Positions 22,988 to 34,117 of a stretch of DNA of 64,000 nucleotides are shown piece after piece; the stretch's first letter is position 1, and each line of letters opens with the position of its first letter. Source of the stretch: Micropterix aruncella (Eukaryota > Arthropoda > Insecta > Lepidoptera > Micropterigidae); NCBI GenBank assembly GCA_944548615.1, contig OX155955.1, positions 17,602,651 through 17,666,650 of the forward strand, in the 5' to 3' direction. Both the position numbers and the translations under genes were made by a program. The notes under the pieces were generated by a model that was not told the origin of the DNA, made no database searches, and worked only from the letters and a program-made list of their open reading frames with translations.

Positions 22988-24411
22988 TAGTATTCAATCT
23001 ATAGTGTATAGCCACACCATAAACCGAAGTCTTTACTACTACTATCTTGATATTTAAGGTGTCTTTTACAACCGGAAAACGGAAGCTAGTGACTGCGTGA
23101 CATTGAAACGTTGTTTACGGGCAAGATTTATAACCGGCAGTTTTTCGCTGGTTGACCAGTTTGCCTTTGCCTTTTGCTGTGCTTCCTGTATTCTACTTTG
23201 CAGACCAGACATATCTGTGGCACTGTTTGCTATTGATTTTATAGGCGGATATTATTCAAAGGTATTTTTTATGTTAACTTTAAATTCCCTTGTAGGATTA
23301 TCTTCCTAGTCAGTAATTTCTTAAATAACACTAGATATTTCATTGCTTTGGTGTTTTGCTTGGTTATACATAATAAGTTCAAAGTTCAGAATTCTTTACC
23401 GTTTTATAATATGTCGATTTACAACATTGTAATGGCCTATAGAGCATACAATATTTTACGCTAAAGTACAAAAACAAGTTTACTTATATTAAACCTAGAA
23501 TTATATCAGTCATGTAAAGAAAAACTTTTTACAAACAAGTAGGTACATCATATTATATTTTGTATGTAGAGCGCATAATTAAAATTACAACATTTAGACT
23601 TTGTAGAAAGACAAAAATTATGTACATATTATCATCACTACTCAAAAATCATCATTAAAATCTACTCGCTTAAAATAAATAAAATTATCAGGATAATATA
23701 AAATGGAAATTAGGTCAAAATAATTTATCAATACTACATAAAATTGAGAAAAAATATGCCTATAAATAAAATAATACTTAAAATTAACGAAGTCTTCAAG
23801 AGAATAAAAAGCATTTTCCAAAATAACTCTTTTAGCAACTTTTTTAATAAACTTCTCACCTGAATATTTTAAAACTTTCCGGTAGCCTGTGGAAATAATC
23901 TGGCCCGGAATATTTTGAGTATTGCTTGCTGAGTTTAGTTTTGCACATGGTAAAACAAAATTTAATTTACTTCTGGTATTTTATGAATGTCTATCTGAAA
24001 ACTTTTTAAATTTAGTATCTTCATTGGTATAAAACTCCGTCAATAGCTTAAAGAGCAGGAGTGATATAAATCTTTAGCCTTTTAAAAATGGTTCGACATG
24101 ACTCTTCCCATTTCACCTATGAAAATATTCGAACTGCGCTGTTTTGAAAAATAAATATGGGTTTCTTATGGCATGCATAACAAATTCTCCAAAATGTAAT
24201 TGCAAAATTTAAAATAGCTTCATAATACGTCATTACGTCAGCTATAATAGCTGACGTAAATATTTCTTGTTTGCATTTCATACAGAGGCCTTCTCACAAT
24301 ACTTGAAGCATAACATGCCCGACCTAATATAAGAAGTTTGAGGAATAGCAATGTTATTTATTGAAAGAATAATAAATATGTATTGGATTTGATAGTCCGA
24401 CTTCGACTTAG
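22988..24411. other. unassigned AT-rich stretch
   Basis: No gene or repeat end recognised apart from the palindrome at 24233-24259. The 70-codon frame at 23097 has no motif. Confidence 0.4.
24233..24259. promoter_or_regulatory. 27-bp palindrome with two bZIP-like sites
   Basis: TTACGTCAGCTAT-A-ATAGCTGACGTAA is a perfect 13-bp inverted repeat around one base. Each arm carries TTACGTCA/TGACGTAA, a CREB/ATF or PAR-bZIP type recognition sequence. Binding is inference. Confidence 0.5.
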
Positions 24412-24413
24412 TC

Positions 24414-24673
24414 TGTTTGTTTGTTTGTTTGTTTGTTTCTACTCTTTATTGTGAAATCACAACGGGCGGGTTTATTGTCATATGACAATCTCTTACAACC
24501 AACCCTACTATGACATGTGTGTAAGTATGTGTCTTGTTATTGCATTCGATCGACAGAATTGAAAATGCAATTCCGTTAATTTTATCCCAACGGAAAATGG
24601 TGACCCAGCCGGGAATCGAACCCGGGGCTTTACAATGTAAGATCAAGCACCTAACCACTATGCCACCGGGCCG
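24414..24673 (-). mobile_element. tRNA-derived SINE with (AAAC)n tail
   Basis: On the minus strand the head is tRNA-like: acceptor arms GGCCCGG/CTGGGTC pair, A box TGGCATAGTGGTTAGG, B box GGTTCGATTCC, and a terminal CA-CCA-like end. The anticodon stem does not pair, so it is not a working tRNA. The body follows (ACGGAATTGCATTTTCAATT, CAATAACAAGACAC), and it ends TTCACAATAAAGAGTAGAAA then (CAAA)n. Partial copies occur at 49.3, 61.9 and 62.4 kb. Confidence 0.88.
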
Positions 24674-25190
24674 TTTGTAAGGGTAGTCATAATCTTTCAA
24701 ATTTTCTTGCTAATATGTCGATGTCTACGAATCTTCATAGATGTAGCAATTGAAACGGCAACATTCATCGGGCCGACACAGTGGCAGTGCCTTGAATCTG
24801 AAAGAAAATGACCTTCAAAAGGAATGGGGTACACGACTGACTAATTGTCCTCACCGACTTATGAAATATTCATCGAACGTCGACTATTGTATTGCAATCG
24901 GAAAGTAGCTGGATAAATTGGACACTTTCATGAATATTATGCCTCGGTTTAATTGCCTCTGAGTTATTTGTTATTCTTGTGGTCGGTCACTGGGAAGGAT
25001 GTACGATCTGTCGGCAATTTATTTCTGCCCTAGATGACGCTATTGGCCGTGATAAGAATGTGAATATGGTCATTATCAGAAGAGAGCCAAGTCTTCCGGA
25101 GAGTAACTGCTTTCCATTTTTAGTTCAGTTGCTACTTTTCAATATATCGAAGTATACTTGCAATATTTCCGTGGCCCTTTTAAGGTGGTG
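24674..25190. other. unassigned stretch
   Basis: Nothing recognised. Confidence 0.35.
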
Positions 25191-25197
25191 AACGGTT

Positions 25198-25890
25198 TTG
25201 TGCAGCTTGGGCCACAAGATCCACTTCGTTTCCGGATTGGCTCAACTCATGATTCAGCTCCTATTCAGAAGGCTCCTCGTGTGGAAGGCTACCCCGGGTA
25301 AGACTCTCGGTCTCAGGCCTCAAAGCTGGAGGACCGGTTTCTCCCAGCGGGATTGCATACCGGCGCCACTGGACGGTCTGCGCACCGGTTGGCGAAGCCA
25401 ATTGGTTGTGCATTCTGACTAATTTCTGAAGGGGTCTGGAAACTGTGTGTAAGAATGTACACTGTCTCCTAAGCAGCGGGGGTGGATGTTGACCTGTTGT
25501 CATGCCACTCTTGAAATGACTTTGGGCCACTCAAACCCGTGTACTACGGGCAAAAAACGCCCAGGTCCGCGATAAATTCTAACTGAATTACCGCCGTAAT
25601 ACAACAGGTAGAGGTCGCGTAAGCGATTTCGGACCAGTAACCAGTCGGGAGGACAGAGGAATCCTGAAGGTTAATTCCAGACGGAGATATCCTACCAAAA
25701 CTGGTAGTTAGGGGGTGAGACTTTCCGCTGGGTACCTTTCCCGGTGCCTAGCTGAAAGGCGTCGGTGTCTAACAAGCTGCTGGCGAGACAGACAGTTGAT
25801 TTGTCTTGTCTCAAGTCTTCTACGCTCATCCCGCGGCTAAAAGAATGATTATATATCGTTACGGGTTCGCCCTTTGTAGTCGACACCACC
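25198..25890 (+). repeat. GCR family copy (subfamily 2, near full length)
   Basis: Begins GTGCAGCTTGGGCCACAAGA and runs through CACTGGACGGTCTGCGCACC, CCGCGATAAATTCTAACTG and AGGTAGAGGTCGCGTAAGCG to TTTGTAGTCGACACC. The 57.4-56.9 kb minus copy has the same start and order. Open frames on both strands (25198-25530, 25692-25889) belong to the repeat. Confidence 0.82.
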
Positions 25891-27404
25891 CTACTAGCCT
25901 TTTTAAAATGTGTCTTCTTACCTTCTGCCAGTAACAGTTGTTTTATTAATACTAATATATATCATTATGTATCGATATTCCACGTCTTGCTCTATCGATG
26001 CTTATTAACTTTGCGATTTCTTGCGTAATTTAATTATTTATTTAATTGTTACAGATATTATTCAGGAGCATTACAGACGAATGCAATACACCCTTGAATA
26101 TTAAATCTAGAGTGTACAAGTCCATTACAAATGACTTACATAAGTATATTAATGTTAACATTTTAAAAAACTTAGAGTAAAACAAAGATACTGGTAAATA
26201 TGAGTTAGCAGGGAGTTGCCTATTTAGCTTCCAAAAGGATATATGATGGATGTCTACCTCAGTGGGCCAGGAATATATAACCTTCTCCACTCGTCTATCT
26301 ACAATAATATTTGTCCGATGGTACGGCACATTAAACAGTAGATTCGACCTGCTCGCTGTATAATTTACCAGTACGTAAAATCGAAACTCACGTATTATGT
26401 ATGTCTGGTAAATCAATAGTTCATTGAATTAATTTATATGCAAATATACTTAGGGAAATATATCGACGCGTTTCAAAAGTATCGTATCGTACCATTCCTA
26501 GAACAAAATCGTACGGAAATAAATATGAATAAATATTGTATTTTCTGTAATATCTTATTTTTTTTTTGAATACGCTCGGTCATCTGAATGTATTTGTTCG
26601 CTAGATTGAAATATGTGGTCGCTAGATTAGCATCGTTTCCTACTTCGTTAAGTATATCATAAACTTAATGGTCCACATTTTCAATCTTTTCGAGTATGCC
26701 CTTTGGTCTGCAGCCTCCGTATTTCCTTTTAATATTGTCCTGTTTGTTTTAGAGACAAATTCGATTCAAAAACGATTTTTTAAATACTCGTATTCTTAGG
26801 AATGTCACTGAAAATAAATTGGTTAAGACCATAAGTACTATATGCAGGGAATCGATTATATATTGAGCTGTAAATGAAAGGGATCGCGATCTCGCATTGA
26901 TCGGAATCATTGTGATAATGCAAGTTACATGTCAACACAGCTGTTACATCCGCATTCATTGTCGCAGTGGCAATTCACGAAACGGACATCTTTTAATATT
27001 GCTATTCAATATACGATTAATACTGCTATTCATATTCCTAATATTATTGGCATTTAATAACGAACGTATAAAATATTCGTTATTCTGTATAAATTATTTG
27101 TAAGTTTTAAAATAGACGCTATTAAATATTGCTTTTTGTCAATTATAAAATTGAATTATGTCGCTCAGATTAAAGGCTAATTAATACTATTGTCGGATTC
27201 ATTAAGTGATAAAATTGAACAACGTAATGTAATAGGTATATATTTGACACAGCGAGTTGTATTAAACACGTTTAACAAAAGAACTAATTTTAATACAGGG
27301 TTTTCCGCAGTTCATACAACGCGGCTAAAGCGACTACAAAGGCCGTATTATAAAAAAGTATTCATAAATACCTAAACAAGTAAATATATTAAAAGGAATA
27401 AAAA
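25891..27404. other. unassigned AT-rich stretch
   Basis: Includes a 124-codon minus-strand frame (26042-26416) without any motif I recognise, low complexity or neighbour support, so it is not called as a gene. No repeat ends found. Confidence 0.35.
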
Positions 27405-27575
27405 ACACGACTGCCGTTTGGACACCTAAGGACCATATGACACTTGGGATTACATAGCGTTTCCACATACTTCTAAATCGGTTCTAGCGATTAGAAGTTA
27501 TGGTGGAATAAAGAAACAGAAAACATACATAGATAAACCCTGAACACATTACACTCCATTTTTGTTGGGCCGTCG
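27405..27575 (-). repeat. dispersed repeat family B, copy 2 (internally deleted)
   Basis: The reverse complement reads GTGTTCAGGGTTTATCTATG, TTTATTCCACCATAACTTCT, GTGTCATATGGTCC and GGCAGTCGTGTTTTTTATT. The 49.48-49.88 kb copy has these in the same order with about 200 bp more between the last two. Confidence 0.78.
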
Positions 27576-28495
27576 TGTACATTAACAAAAACTGACGATT
27601 TTTACTTTTGATGATTTAATCCAACTTCGTATGACTCGAATTAAATATAAAAACCTTAAGGTCATGACAAAATATCTAGTAACTGGAGGCAAAATACTAT
27701 TTACATATTTAGATTTAGGGTTTGCTGTGAAAAAAAACTGTTTTACATATGCCCGCGGAAGCACCAGTGACAAAGTCCGCCCCTTTCACTCCGGTAATGA
27801 CAAAACGATACGGAGAGAAAAAGTGAAAAGCATCATTCATCAGAGACTAAATGTAGAGCCAAAATACTCGCAACGGAACTAGACTGGCTTAATAGGTGCC
27901 AATAGTTTTATTACATTGTTACCTTCTTGAATTTCATATTTTTATGATAGGAACTTAAAAAAGAAGAAAAACATAAATAAGATAATCCTTCACCTACGAA
28001 TCGGCCAAGTTTGTTACTTTTCTCTTTTGAGCCGGACCATTTGAAAGAGAAATACTAGCTGGTATATGACCGATCCCCTGGATATAGCGGTATACGAATA
28101 TACGTACTTCATTCAGACATCGATTTTACATTATTTATATTTCAATGTTATTATTGGTTTTTAGGAATGTCACTCTTTCTTTTATTTTTTACGATTATTT
28201 TAATACTTCTATAATTATGTACTCGTTAAATCTCGATTTTATTTTGTTTTACAAAATATATATTTTTAAATTAAGTTTGATCTTAGTCTATTTTTAACAA
28301 TTATAATTATGTAAGTAATATATTTTTTTACATCATTCTTTTTTATTATGATTATGGTTACCAATTTTATCTTTTAAATTTTACTTTGATTTTCTAGCTA
28401 ATAAGTCCTAATCATATCATATTATGTATATTTTTTCAATTTTTTTATGTTCTTATACTTATTTTATATAAGTCCCACATACATTTAAAACTATT
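27576..28495. other. unassigned AT-rich stretch
   Basis: Nothing recognised. The frames at 27.6-27.9 kb lie on opposite strands over the same bases and carry no motif. Confidence 0.35.
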
Positions 28496-28499
28496 TAAG

Positions 28500-28720
28500 T
28501 GGCTCTCTTGGAACAGGCTATTGCTTAGTTAGGTGTCATTTCACTGGCAACAGTTTTTAACATATCATGTTATCAGTTTTTTTGCTACTGGAATTTCGTC
28601 TATGACATTTCAATTGTACATGTTGTCCATTTTACTGCAGATTATAGTAAATTACAAATAATATATAATTATATTTAAATAAATTTTTAAAAGTTCTATT
28701 CACGGTTTACCTGTATGTTT
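28500..28720 (+). repeat. diverged LINE-type 3' tail
   Basis: CTTGGAACAGGCTATTGCTT-AGTTAGGTGTCA resembles the 51.16-kb tail (CTAGAACGGGCTAGTCCCAG-TTGGGTGACA). Confidence 0.5.
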
Positions 28721-29166
28721 TAAAATATAAGTTTGTTTCGTGACATATCATAGAAAGCGCGCTGCATATATGACGAATATCGAACATTCGTCGAAAGACC
28801 ACGAAAGTACATTTATCAACATTTATCTCGTATGCCGCAATAACGATATTCTAGTGATAGAGGCTATAATCTATAACTACCTGTGTCAACCGCTATTCGT
28901 CCCGTTAACAACGGCCACTATCCGCAAAGTTGGTCGTTTGATGACGTCGCGTCCGCATTTGCCGGGCAAGTTGAGAAATTAATATGAGGCACGGCGGACC
29001 CGCGACCACAAGCCTATAAATAATAGGAGACCGGGGTAGGCGAACGATCCGCGGCGCCCTCGGGGGAAGCGGAAAAAGTACGATAACGCGTGCCCCGATA
29101 TACTCACTGCAAGCTAAGGTGTTCAATGTTTATGCCGCACACACAACAGACATACTAACGCACTTC
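28721..29166. other. GC-rich island
   Basis: 28870-29110 is GC-rich with CCTATAAATAATAGGAG (TATA-like) in the middle. It could be regulatory, but no exon is visible. Confidence 0.35.
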
Positions 29167-29240
29167 TTAAGGGAACAGTCTCTGGGACCCAACGGGGTTC
29201 TGATATTAAAAACTTCTCAAATCTTTGTTTACACAGAAAA

Positions 29241-29758
29241 TGGGCCCGATTGCGTTTCTTCGTGAAGTAAAATTAGAAATTATTTTATACGAACGAGACA
29301 CAGCAATACGTTAGAACGGAATATAAAATAAATGATCGTCAATTTTCCCGCAACAACAACCTGTCGAACTTATAGCCATCCGAATAAATTTGAACTTACT
29401 TCGTGCGGTCTTATGCCCGCTCTACACTTTGGCCAATACTTGGCTGCATAGTCAAGGCACAGTATACCAGACCTAACCTAGCCTAACCTAACAACGGTGT
29501 TATTATACTGTGGTTAAGGTGGAAGATATTCGGCACTACTGTGATGTGTAAAAATGTATTAAAAAGAGCGAGGGAGACATAGGCAGTGGCCAAAGCATTG
29601 GCCAACATGTAGCGCGGGCTTTAGATTCAACTACTTTATTTTCGTGAAATAGTGACAACCGGTTATTTCACATTCCGCTCTAACGTGCTATATTGCCTTG
29701 TCTTGTTCACAAAAACTATTTTCTGATTTTAGTTCACGAAGAAACTCAATCGATCCCA
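29241..29758. mobile_element. MITE with TGGGCCCGATTGCGTTTCTT terminus, nested
   Basis: The left end TGGGCCCGATTGCGTTTCTT and inverted right end TGGGATCGATTGAGTTTCTT continue similar for about 90 bp (TTCGTGAACTAAAAT, CAATACGTTAGARC). The same termini bound the elements at 53.42 and 54.40 kb. It interrupts the TTAA element. Confidence 0.75.
29414..29620. mobile_element. Harbinger-like MITE, innermost of the nest
   Basis: TTA|TGCCCGCTCTACACTTTGGC at the left and GCCAACATGTAGCGCGGGCT|TTA at the right: inverted ends of about 26 bp with few mismatches and a 3-bp TTA duplication, as in PIF/Harbinger elements. 207 bp, non-coding. The terminus resembles the 32.19-kb MITE. Confidence 0.72.
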
Positions 29759-30820
29759 CTATACATTACAAAAGTCCTAAAAAAAAGTGTACAAACTAAT
29801 GAACTATGGCTTCATGACCGGTGATAATCGTTATGTCGAAAAAAATATTATATTCGCAAATAAAAGGTGATAGTAGAATTTGCGATAATAGTATAGAAGA
29901 TATTGCAAAAATAATAAGTAGAGTAAAATAATAAGAAACCCTTAAGCGGCGTATAACCATGTTTTTAGATTAATTTGTTTCTATAAGTCGTTAGAATCTG
30001 TAAAACTTTACTGCATTGAAATATTTCTATTTCTATTCCTATATTTTGTTTTTTTTAAGCTTCATGATAAGTTTTATTACTTGCAATAGTTTAATGATAA
30101 TTTATATAATATTTTATAAATTATTTTATTGGAAAATATTGTAGATTATTTATAATTAAGGTAATATTATCACAATTAAGTATGATAATTGAGATGACAA
30201 GATGACAATGCCTAAAATAAATTGTCTACCCTAAAACAGGTAGCAGCTTAGATTTTAATTATTTTAAATTATAACTATTGTGAAAAATGAATAAATGTAT
30301 TTTGAATGTTGAATTCCAAAATTTCAGAGGAACAAAACAATTAAAAAACCAGGGTATACAACTCTCAAAATGTTTAATACACTTATACTCTGGCCAAATT
30401 TTGAATTCCCCTTTAACTACGTGAATTAAGTTTCATGTTTTTTACTTTGAATATAATAGTTTTTTCGACATAACGACTACTATCAACTATAAAAAATCTC
30501 TCTGCCAGAATGTTTATTTTTATTAGACTTTTAGAATGGGTATTACGTGTGTAAACGAAGATTTAAAAAGAAATATCAAAAACCCCATTAGGTTCCAGAG
30601 ACTGTCCCCTTAAAGAAAATAAGTGCTTACAGTACCGGACATATTTCTATCGATGTCACTTGTAATCACGTGTGCTAGCGAGACATCACGTGAAATATCG
30701 TGACATCATATGATATCTAATCAAAAAGTGGTTTAACCTTATTTTATAAAATTTTCATCATTTGACAATCATTAATTAATAATGTGGCCTGCTAAGTACA
30801 AAAACAATTAAAAACTTATA

Positions 30821-31173
30821 CTATGCCAACGAAACATGGAGTGAGAGCATGCTGCCTGAACACAAGGCTACGGGACAGGTGAATGATCTCAAAAATAATA
30901 AAAATAGCAAAGGTGAGCGATGATTTAAACAAAATTAGAAAACTTAAGTGGAACTGGAGTGATCACATCATGAGAACGAACAGAGAAAAATGGACGAAAA
31001 ACGTAATGTAATGGTATCCTAGAGATGGGAAAAGACAAAAAGGAAGTCAAATTAAAAGATGGGAAGATGACATTCCAAAAGGATGGAGAAGGTTAGCTCG
31101 GTACAGAGATGAATGGAAGAAAATGGGGGAGGCCTATGTTGAAGGACAACCTGATCAACAAACTGGCTGCTAA
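30821..31173 (+). pseudogene. LINE (RTE-like) C-terminus, 5'-truncated
   Basis: Fragments in order: YANETWSES, IIKIAKVSDDLNKI, KLKWNWSDHIM, WYPRDGKRQKG, RWEDDI, RLARYRDEWKKMGEAYVEG, then a stop. KLKWxWxxHI ... RWxDDI ... WxxxGEAYV is the C-terminal pattern of insect RTE-type endonuclease-reverse transcriptases. One in-frame stop precedes WYPRDG, and a frame change lies near 30860. About 90 bp of non-coding tail with AATAAAGG follows. Only the last 100 or so residues remain, so this is a typical 5'-truncated insertion, inactive. Confidence 0.85.
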
Positions 31174-31260
31174 AAAATATCTATCGAAATTATTATAGTT
31201 TTATACTTATCACATAAGGCAAAACTGTATAAGTGAATAAAGGCTTTTAGTATTATAAAT

Positions 31261-31858
31261 TAATAATGTAAGGTATCCGCCTTATAATTAACCGAGAAGC
31301 TCACCCACCTGCAAGCGGGCAGGGCGTTAAAAATTTAATCCTCGAGATACCTCGGCGATGCTCGCCTAATTTTCTCCCGTGAAGAGTTTTGGAAAAGTTT
31401 AATTTGGTTTGCAGGGGGGTGCAGGCGGTTCGCTCCCGTTAAGCCGCGAAAATGCGATGTCAAAGACGCCCTCATTATTAATAATGCGTATTTAATTCCT
31501 TAGATGTGCTTCTGGGCGCGATCCCCCGCCCGTGGCAATGAGAGACAGGTAGAGGACAAACCAAATAAATCTTCCCCGAATAGCATTGTTTAAAAAATCG
31601 GTTGTTTCACTTGGTGCTGACATAGCCAGGGACATATTTCATTTGAATATTCATTTCATAGATAAACTCGATGAGCAGTTGGCGAAAATTCCTATAATTA
31701 TGCTATGCAAAGCGATGAAAATATGAATTTCGAACGCGCGTCATCTCATTACATTTAAAAATTGAATTGCAAAGGCAGGTCGTCGTGAGCCTTCGAATAC
31801 GAATTTCGATCGAGCCACGAATAGCAGGCATCGACGCTTTTAAGGACCTTACAATTTA
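31261..31858. other. unassigned stretch with GC-rich island
   Basis: 31290-31540 is GC-rich (CTGCAAGCGGGCAGGGCG and GTGCAGGCGGTTCGCTCCC). No exon or repeat recognised. Confidence 0.4.
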
Positions 31859-31859
31859 A

Positions 31860-32105
31860 ATAATGTATGGCGGACTTTAAATATTATTTGTGTCGCGTGT
31901 ATATATGGGATATTCCAAACAAAATGTTAAGGTGTTTTCGGCCCAACAAAGCACATGTGCACCGAATTTTAATTCTTTGACTGGCGCGCCCTCTGGTGTA
32001 CCAATTTCAACCACAATCTTAATTAACTCTTGCCATGACCAAATGATCCTGCATGCCAAATTTTAGCACATTCGGATGAAGCGTTTGGGCGCCGTGGAGG
32101 AATTT
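31860..32105 (+). repeat. dispersed repeat family C, copy 2
   Basis: ATGTATGGCGGACTTTAAAT, GGCGCGCCCTCTGGTGTACC, TGCCATGACCAAATGATCCT and TCGGATGAAGCGTTTGGGCG match the 17.5-kb copy. Confidence 0.8.
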
Positions 32106-32185
32106 CATAGCCGCCTATAGTTGGAAATATGCCGAATATTACGAACCGACATAACAGGTCAAATTGCTAGTTATTCTTTATGTAT

Positions 32186-32476
32186 TGGCCCCTCCACACG
32201 TTGGCGAATGATTAGGTTACGTATAAGATGCGGATTTTCAAAGAAAAAAAAGACAAGCAGCTGACAGCTCGGAGCTGTCAAAATCAGGTCAAAAATAAAA
32301 GAGGTGCGAAGAGTGCGCAGTACTGCGCAGGCGCGGCTCGCAGGCTGACAACTACAGCTCATATTTTGTGGTACGTTGACGTTGGCATATCTGCCAGAAG
32401 AGTTTTCCATATAGGTTTCCTAATAGTTGTTTACACCCACTTGGACACAAACATTCGCCAACGTGTGGAGGGGCCA
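32186..32476. mobile_element. MITE with perfect 25-bp terminal inverted repeats
   Basis: TGGCCCCTCCACACGTTGGC (plus GAATG) at the left is exactly repeated in inverse at 32452-32476. The 3-bp TAT next to each end is a possible target duplication. The perfect ends imply a young insertion. 291 bp, with only overlapping shadow frames. The terminus resembles that of the 29.41-kb MITE. Confidence 0.82.
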
Positions 32477-33085
32477 TATGATGGATGATTTGCTGCACAT
32501 GGATGTCATAAATGAAGGCCATATATTTAGGAGTAAACAGACAAATTTTGTAAAAAAATTATAAAACAGTTTTTGCTAGGTATTGCATATGATAACCACA
32601 GAAGCATCTGTTCAGGTTTTCTGAATATTATTACATTTTTATTATGTAAAAGGTCTGTTTTAAAAAATGCATGAATTTTAAACTATTTCTTTTTAGTATA
32701 TGATCATGGATTTGTTTAATGGATTCACAAAAACGTGTATTTCAAGAAAAAAAAAAAATGTCATATAACTACTTATGGAGATATTGTATTTTTTAAATTG
32801 TTGTTTTTATATTGAAATAATGATTTCGTTATATTAATTGATCTTTCTTTGTGGTTTTAATTTATTTTGGACTAAAATGAAACCGAAACACTCATCTCGG
32901 TCGATCTCTAGAGAGAGCAAAGGTGGGGAGTTCCGCTAATCGAATTAAAAAATTAATTACAAAGTAATTATCTCTACCTGCGCCAGGAAACGATGGCGGG
33001 TATTTGCCGGGCGTCTTTTGAAATGATTTTGCCGATGGCGTCAAATTTTCTTTGTTTTAACAGCTTGGAGAAAAAGGCGTACTGT
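32477..33085. other. unassigned AT-rich stretch
   Basis: Nothing recognised. Confidence 0.35.
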
Positions 33086-33087
33086 GA

Positions 33088-33747
33088 AGCTGGGGAGTTA
33101 ATGGGCCCTTGCTGATTTGGCCACGAAGACCCATTCTATTCAGGGTTGGTCACACTCACGGGTCAATACCTATCCGACGGCCTCCACGCATGAAGTGCGA
33201 GCCTGGGTAGGATTCTGGCCTTATGGTTAGTTTCCCCTGGGAATCAACCTTCTGGCGCTCCTGGACGGTCTGCGCACCGTGCGGATAAGCCAATCGATTG
33301 CGCACTCTCACTAACAGTCGGGGGAGTCTGGAAGCAGTAATGTTTCCTATAGAGCGGGGGTGGATGCGGACCTTACGGCGACTGCTCTTGAAACGACCAT
33401 CGGCTATCCGATGCTGGGTGAACAGCCGGGCAAAGGACGCTGTGGTCCGCGATAGATTCGGTAAACACCGTTTCACCGCTTCGTAAGGGAGAGGACCGCG
33501 CAAGTGACCTCGAACTCGTAACCAATCGAGATACCGGAGTAATCTGGTCACAATTGGAAGTAAGGGCGTAAGTGTAGGCCCGCCAGGTAACACTCCTGGC
33601 TATCTCGCTTGTGGCGTAGCTAGACGGTGAACTGTTTTTGTCCTCAAGTCTTCTGCGCTCACTCCAGGGAGATAGAACGACTAATCGTTAAAACTTCCTG
33701 AGGTGACGGGCTCGCCTGCTGTAGTCGACAACCCTAGTTATGAATCT
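33088..33747 (+). repeat. GCR family copy (subfamily 1, full length)
   Basis: From GGGAGTTAATGGGCCCTTGC to TGTAGTCGACAACCCTAGT, about 660 bp, matching the uninterrupted length deduced from the nested copies at 55-57 kb. A 145-codon minus frame (33156-33593) lies wholly inside. Its translation has no known domain, and equivalent frames in other copies are broken, so it is not called as a gene. Confidence 0.85.
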
Positions 33748-33759
33748 GCTTTTAGCTAG

Positions 33760-34115
33760 CAGGTCCGTGCAGCTTGAGCCCTTATTACCTGCTTGTTTTC
33801 TTGGGCGCCACAGTCCGCGATAAATGCAGACTGAAAAACCGCTAGATCATATAAAGGCCGCGCAAGCGACTTCGAACCCGTCACCAGACTGGAGGACGGA
33901 AAAAATCTGGCTGATTTTGGTAGTGAAGGCGTGATGTCTGCCCGCTGGGTTGACTTCTCAGTGCCTCGCGGTAAGGCGTTGGACTCTCACGGGCATGTTG
34001 GCGTAGTTAGACGGCGGTCTGTTTCGTCTCTACGTTCACCCTGAAATAATGATAAACACCCTCTACGTCACTGAAATAATGATCAATATCGTTATACTTT
34101 CCTGGGGTAGCAGTT
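33760..34115 (+). repeat. GCR family copy (subfamily 2, partial)
   Basis: Starts GGTCCGTGCAGCTTGAGCCC, then jumps to GCCACAGTCCGCGATAAATG and AAGGCCGCGCAAGCGACTTC. It runs to ATCGTTATACTTTCCTGGGG, where the next copy begins, suggesting that copy interrupted it. Confidence 0.75.
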
Positions 34116-34117
34116 AC

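Larger units (their letters stand above)
29171..30609. mobile_element. TTAA-flanked DNA element with long terminal inverted repeats
   Basis: TTAA (29167-29170) precedes GGGAACAGTCTCTGGGACCC and TTAA (30610-30613) follows the inverted partner GGGGACAGTCTCTGGAACCT. Arm similarity resumes inside (GTTATGTCGAAAAAA near 29830 pairs with TTTTTTCGACATAAC near 30460), so the arms exceed 150 bp. The left arm was split by another MITE. No transposase frame. A TTAA target fits piggyBac- or Kolobok-type elements. Confidence 0.75.

Noticed and set aside
24600..24673. tRNA gene on the minus strand
   Set aside because: Good acceptor, D and T arms, but the anticodon stem does not pair and a SINE body with an AAAC tail follows.
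26042..26416. 124-codon minus-strand frame
   Set aside because: No recognisable domain or neighbour support; a chance frame of this size is plausible in 64 kb.
33156..33593. 145-codon minus-strand frame
   Set aside because: Lies wholly inside a GCR repeat; other copies break the frame and no domain is recognisable.
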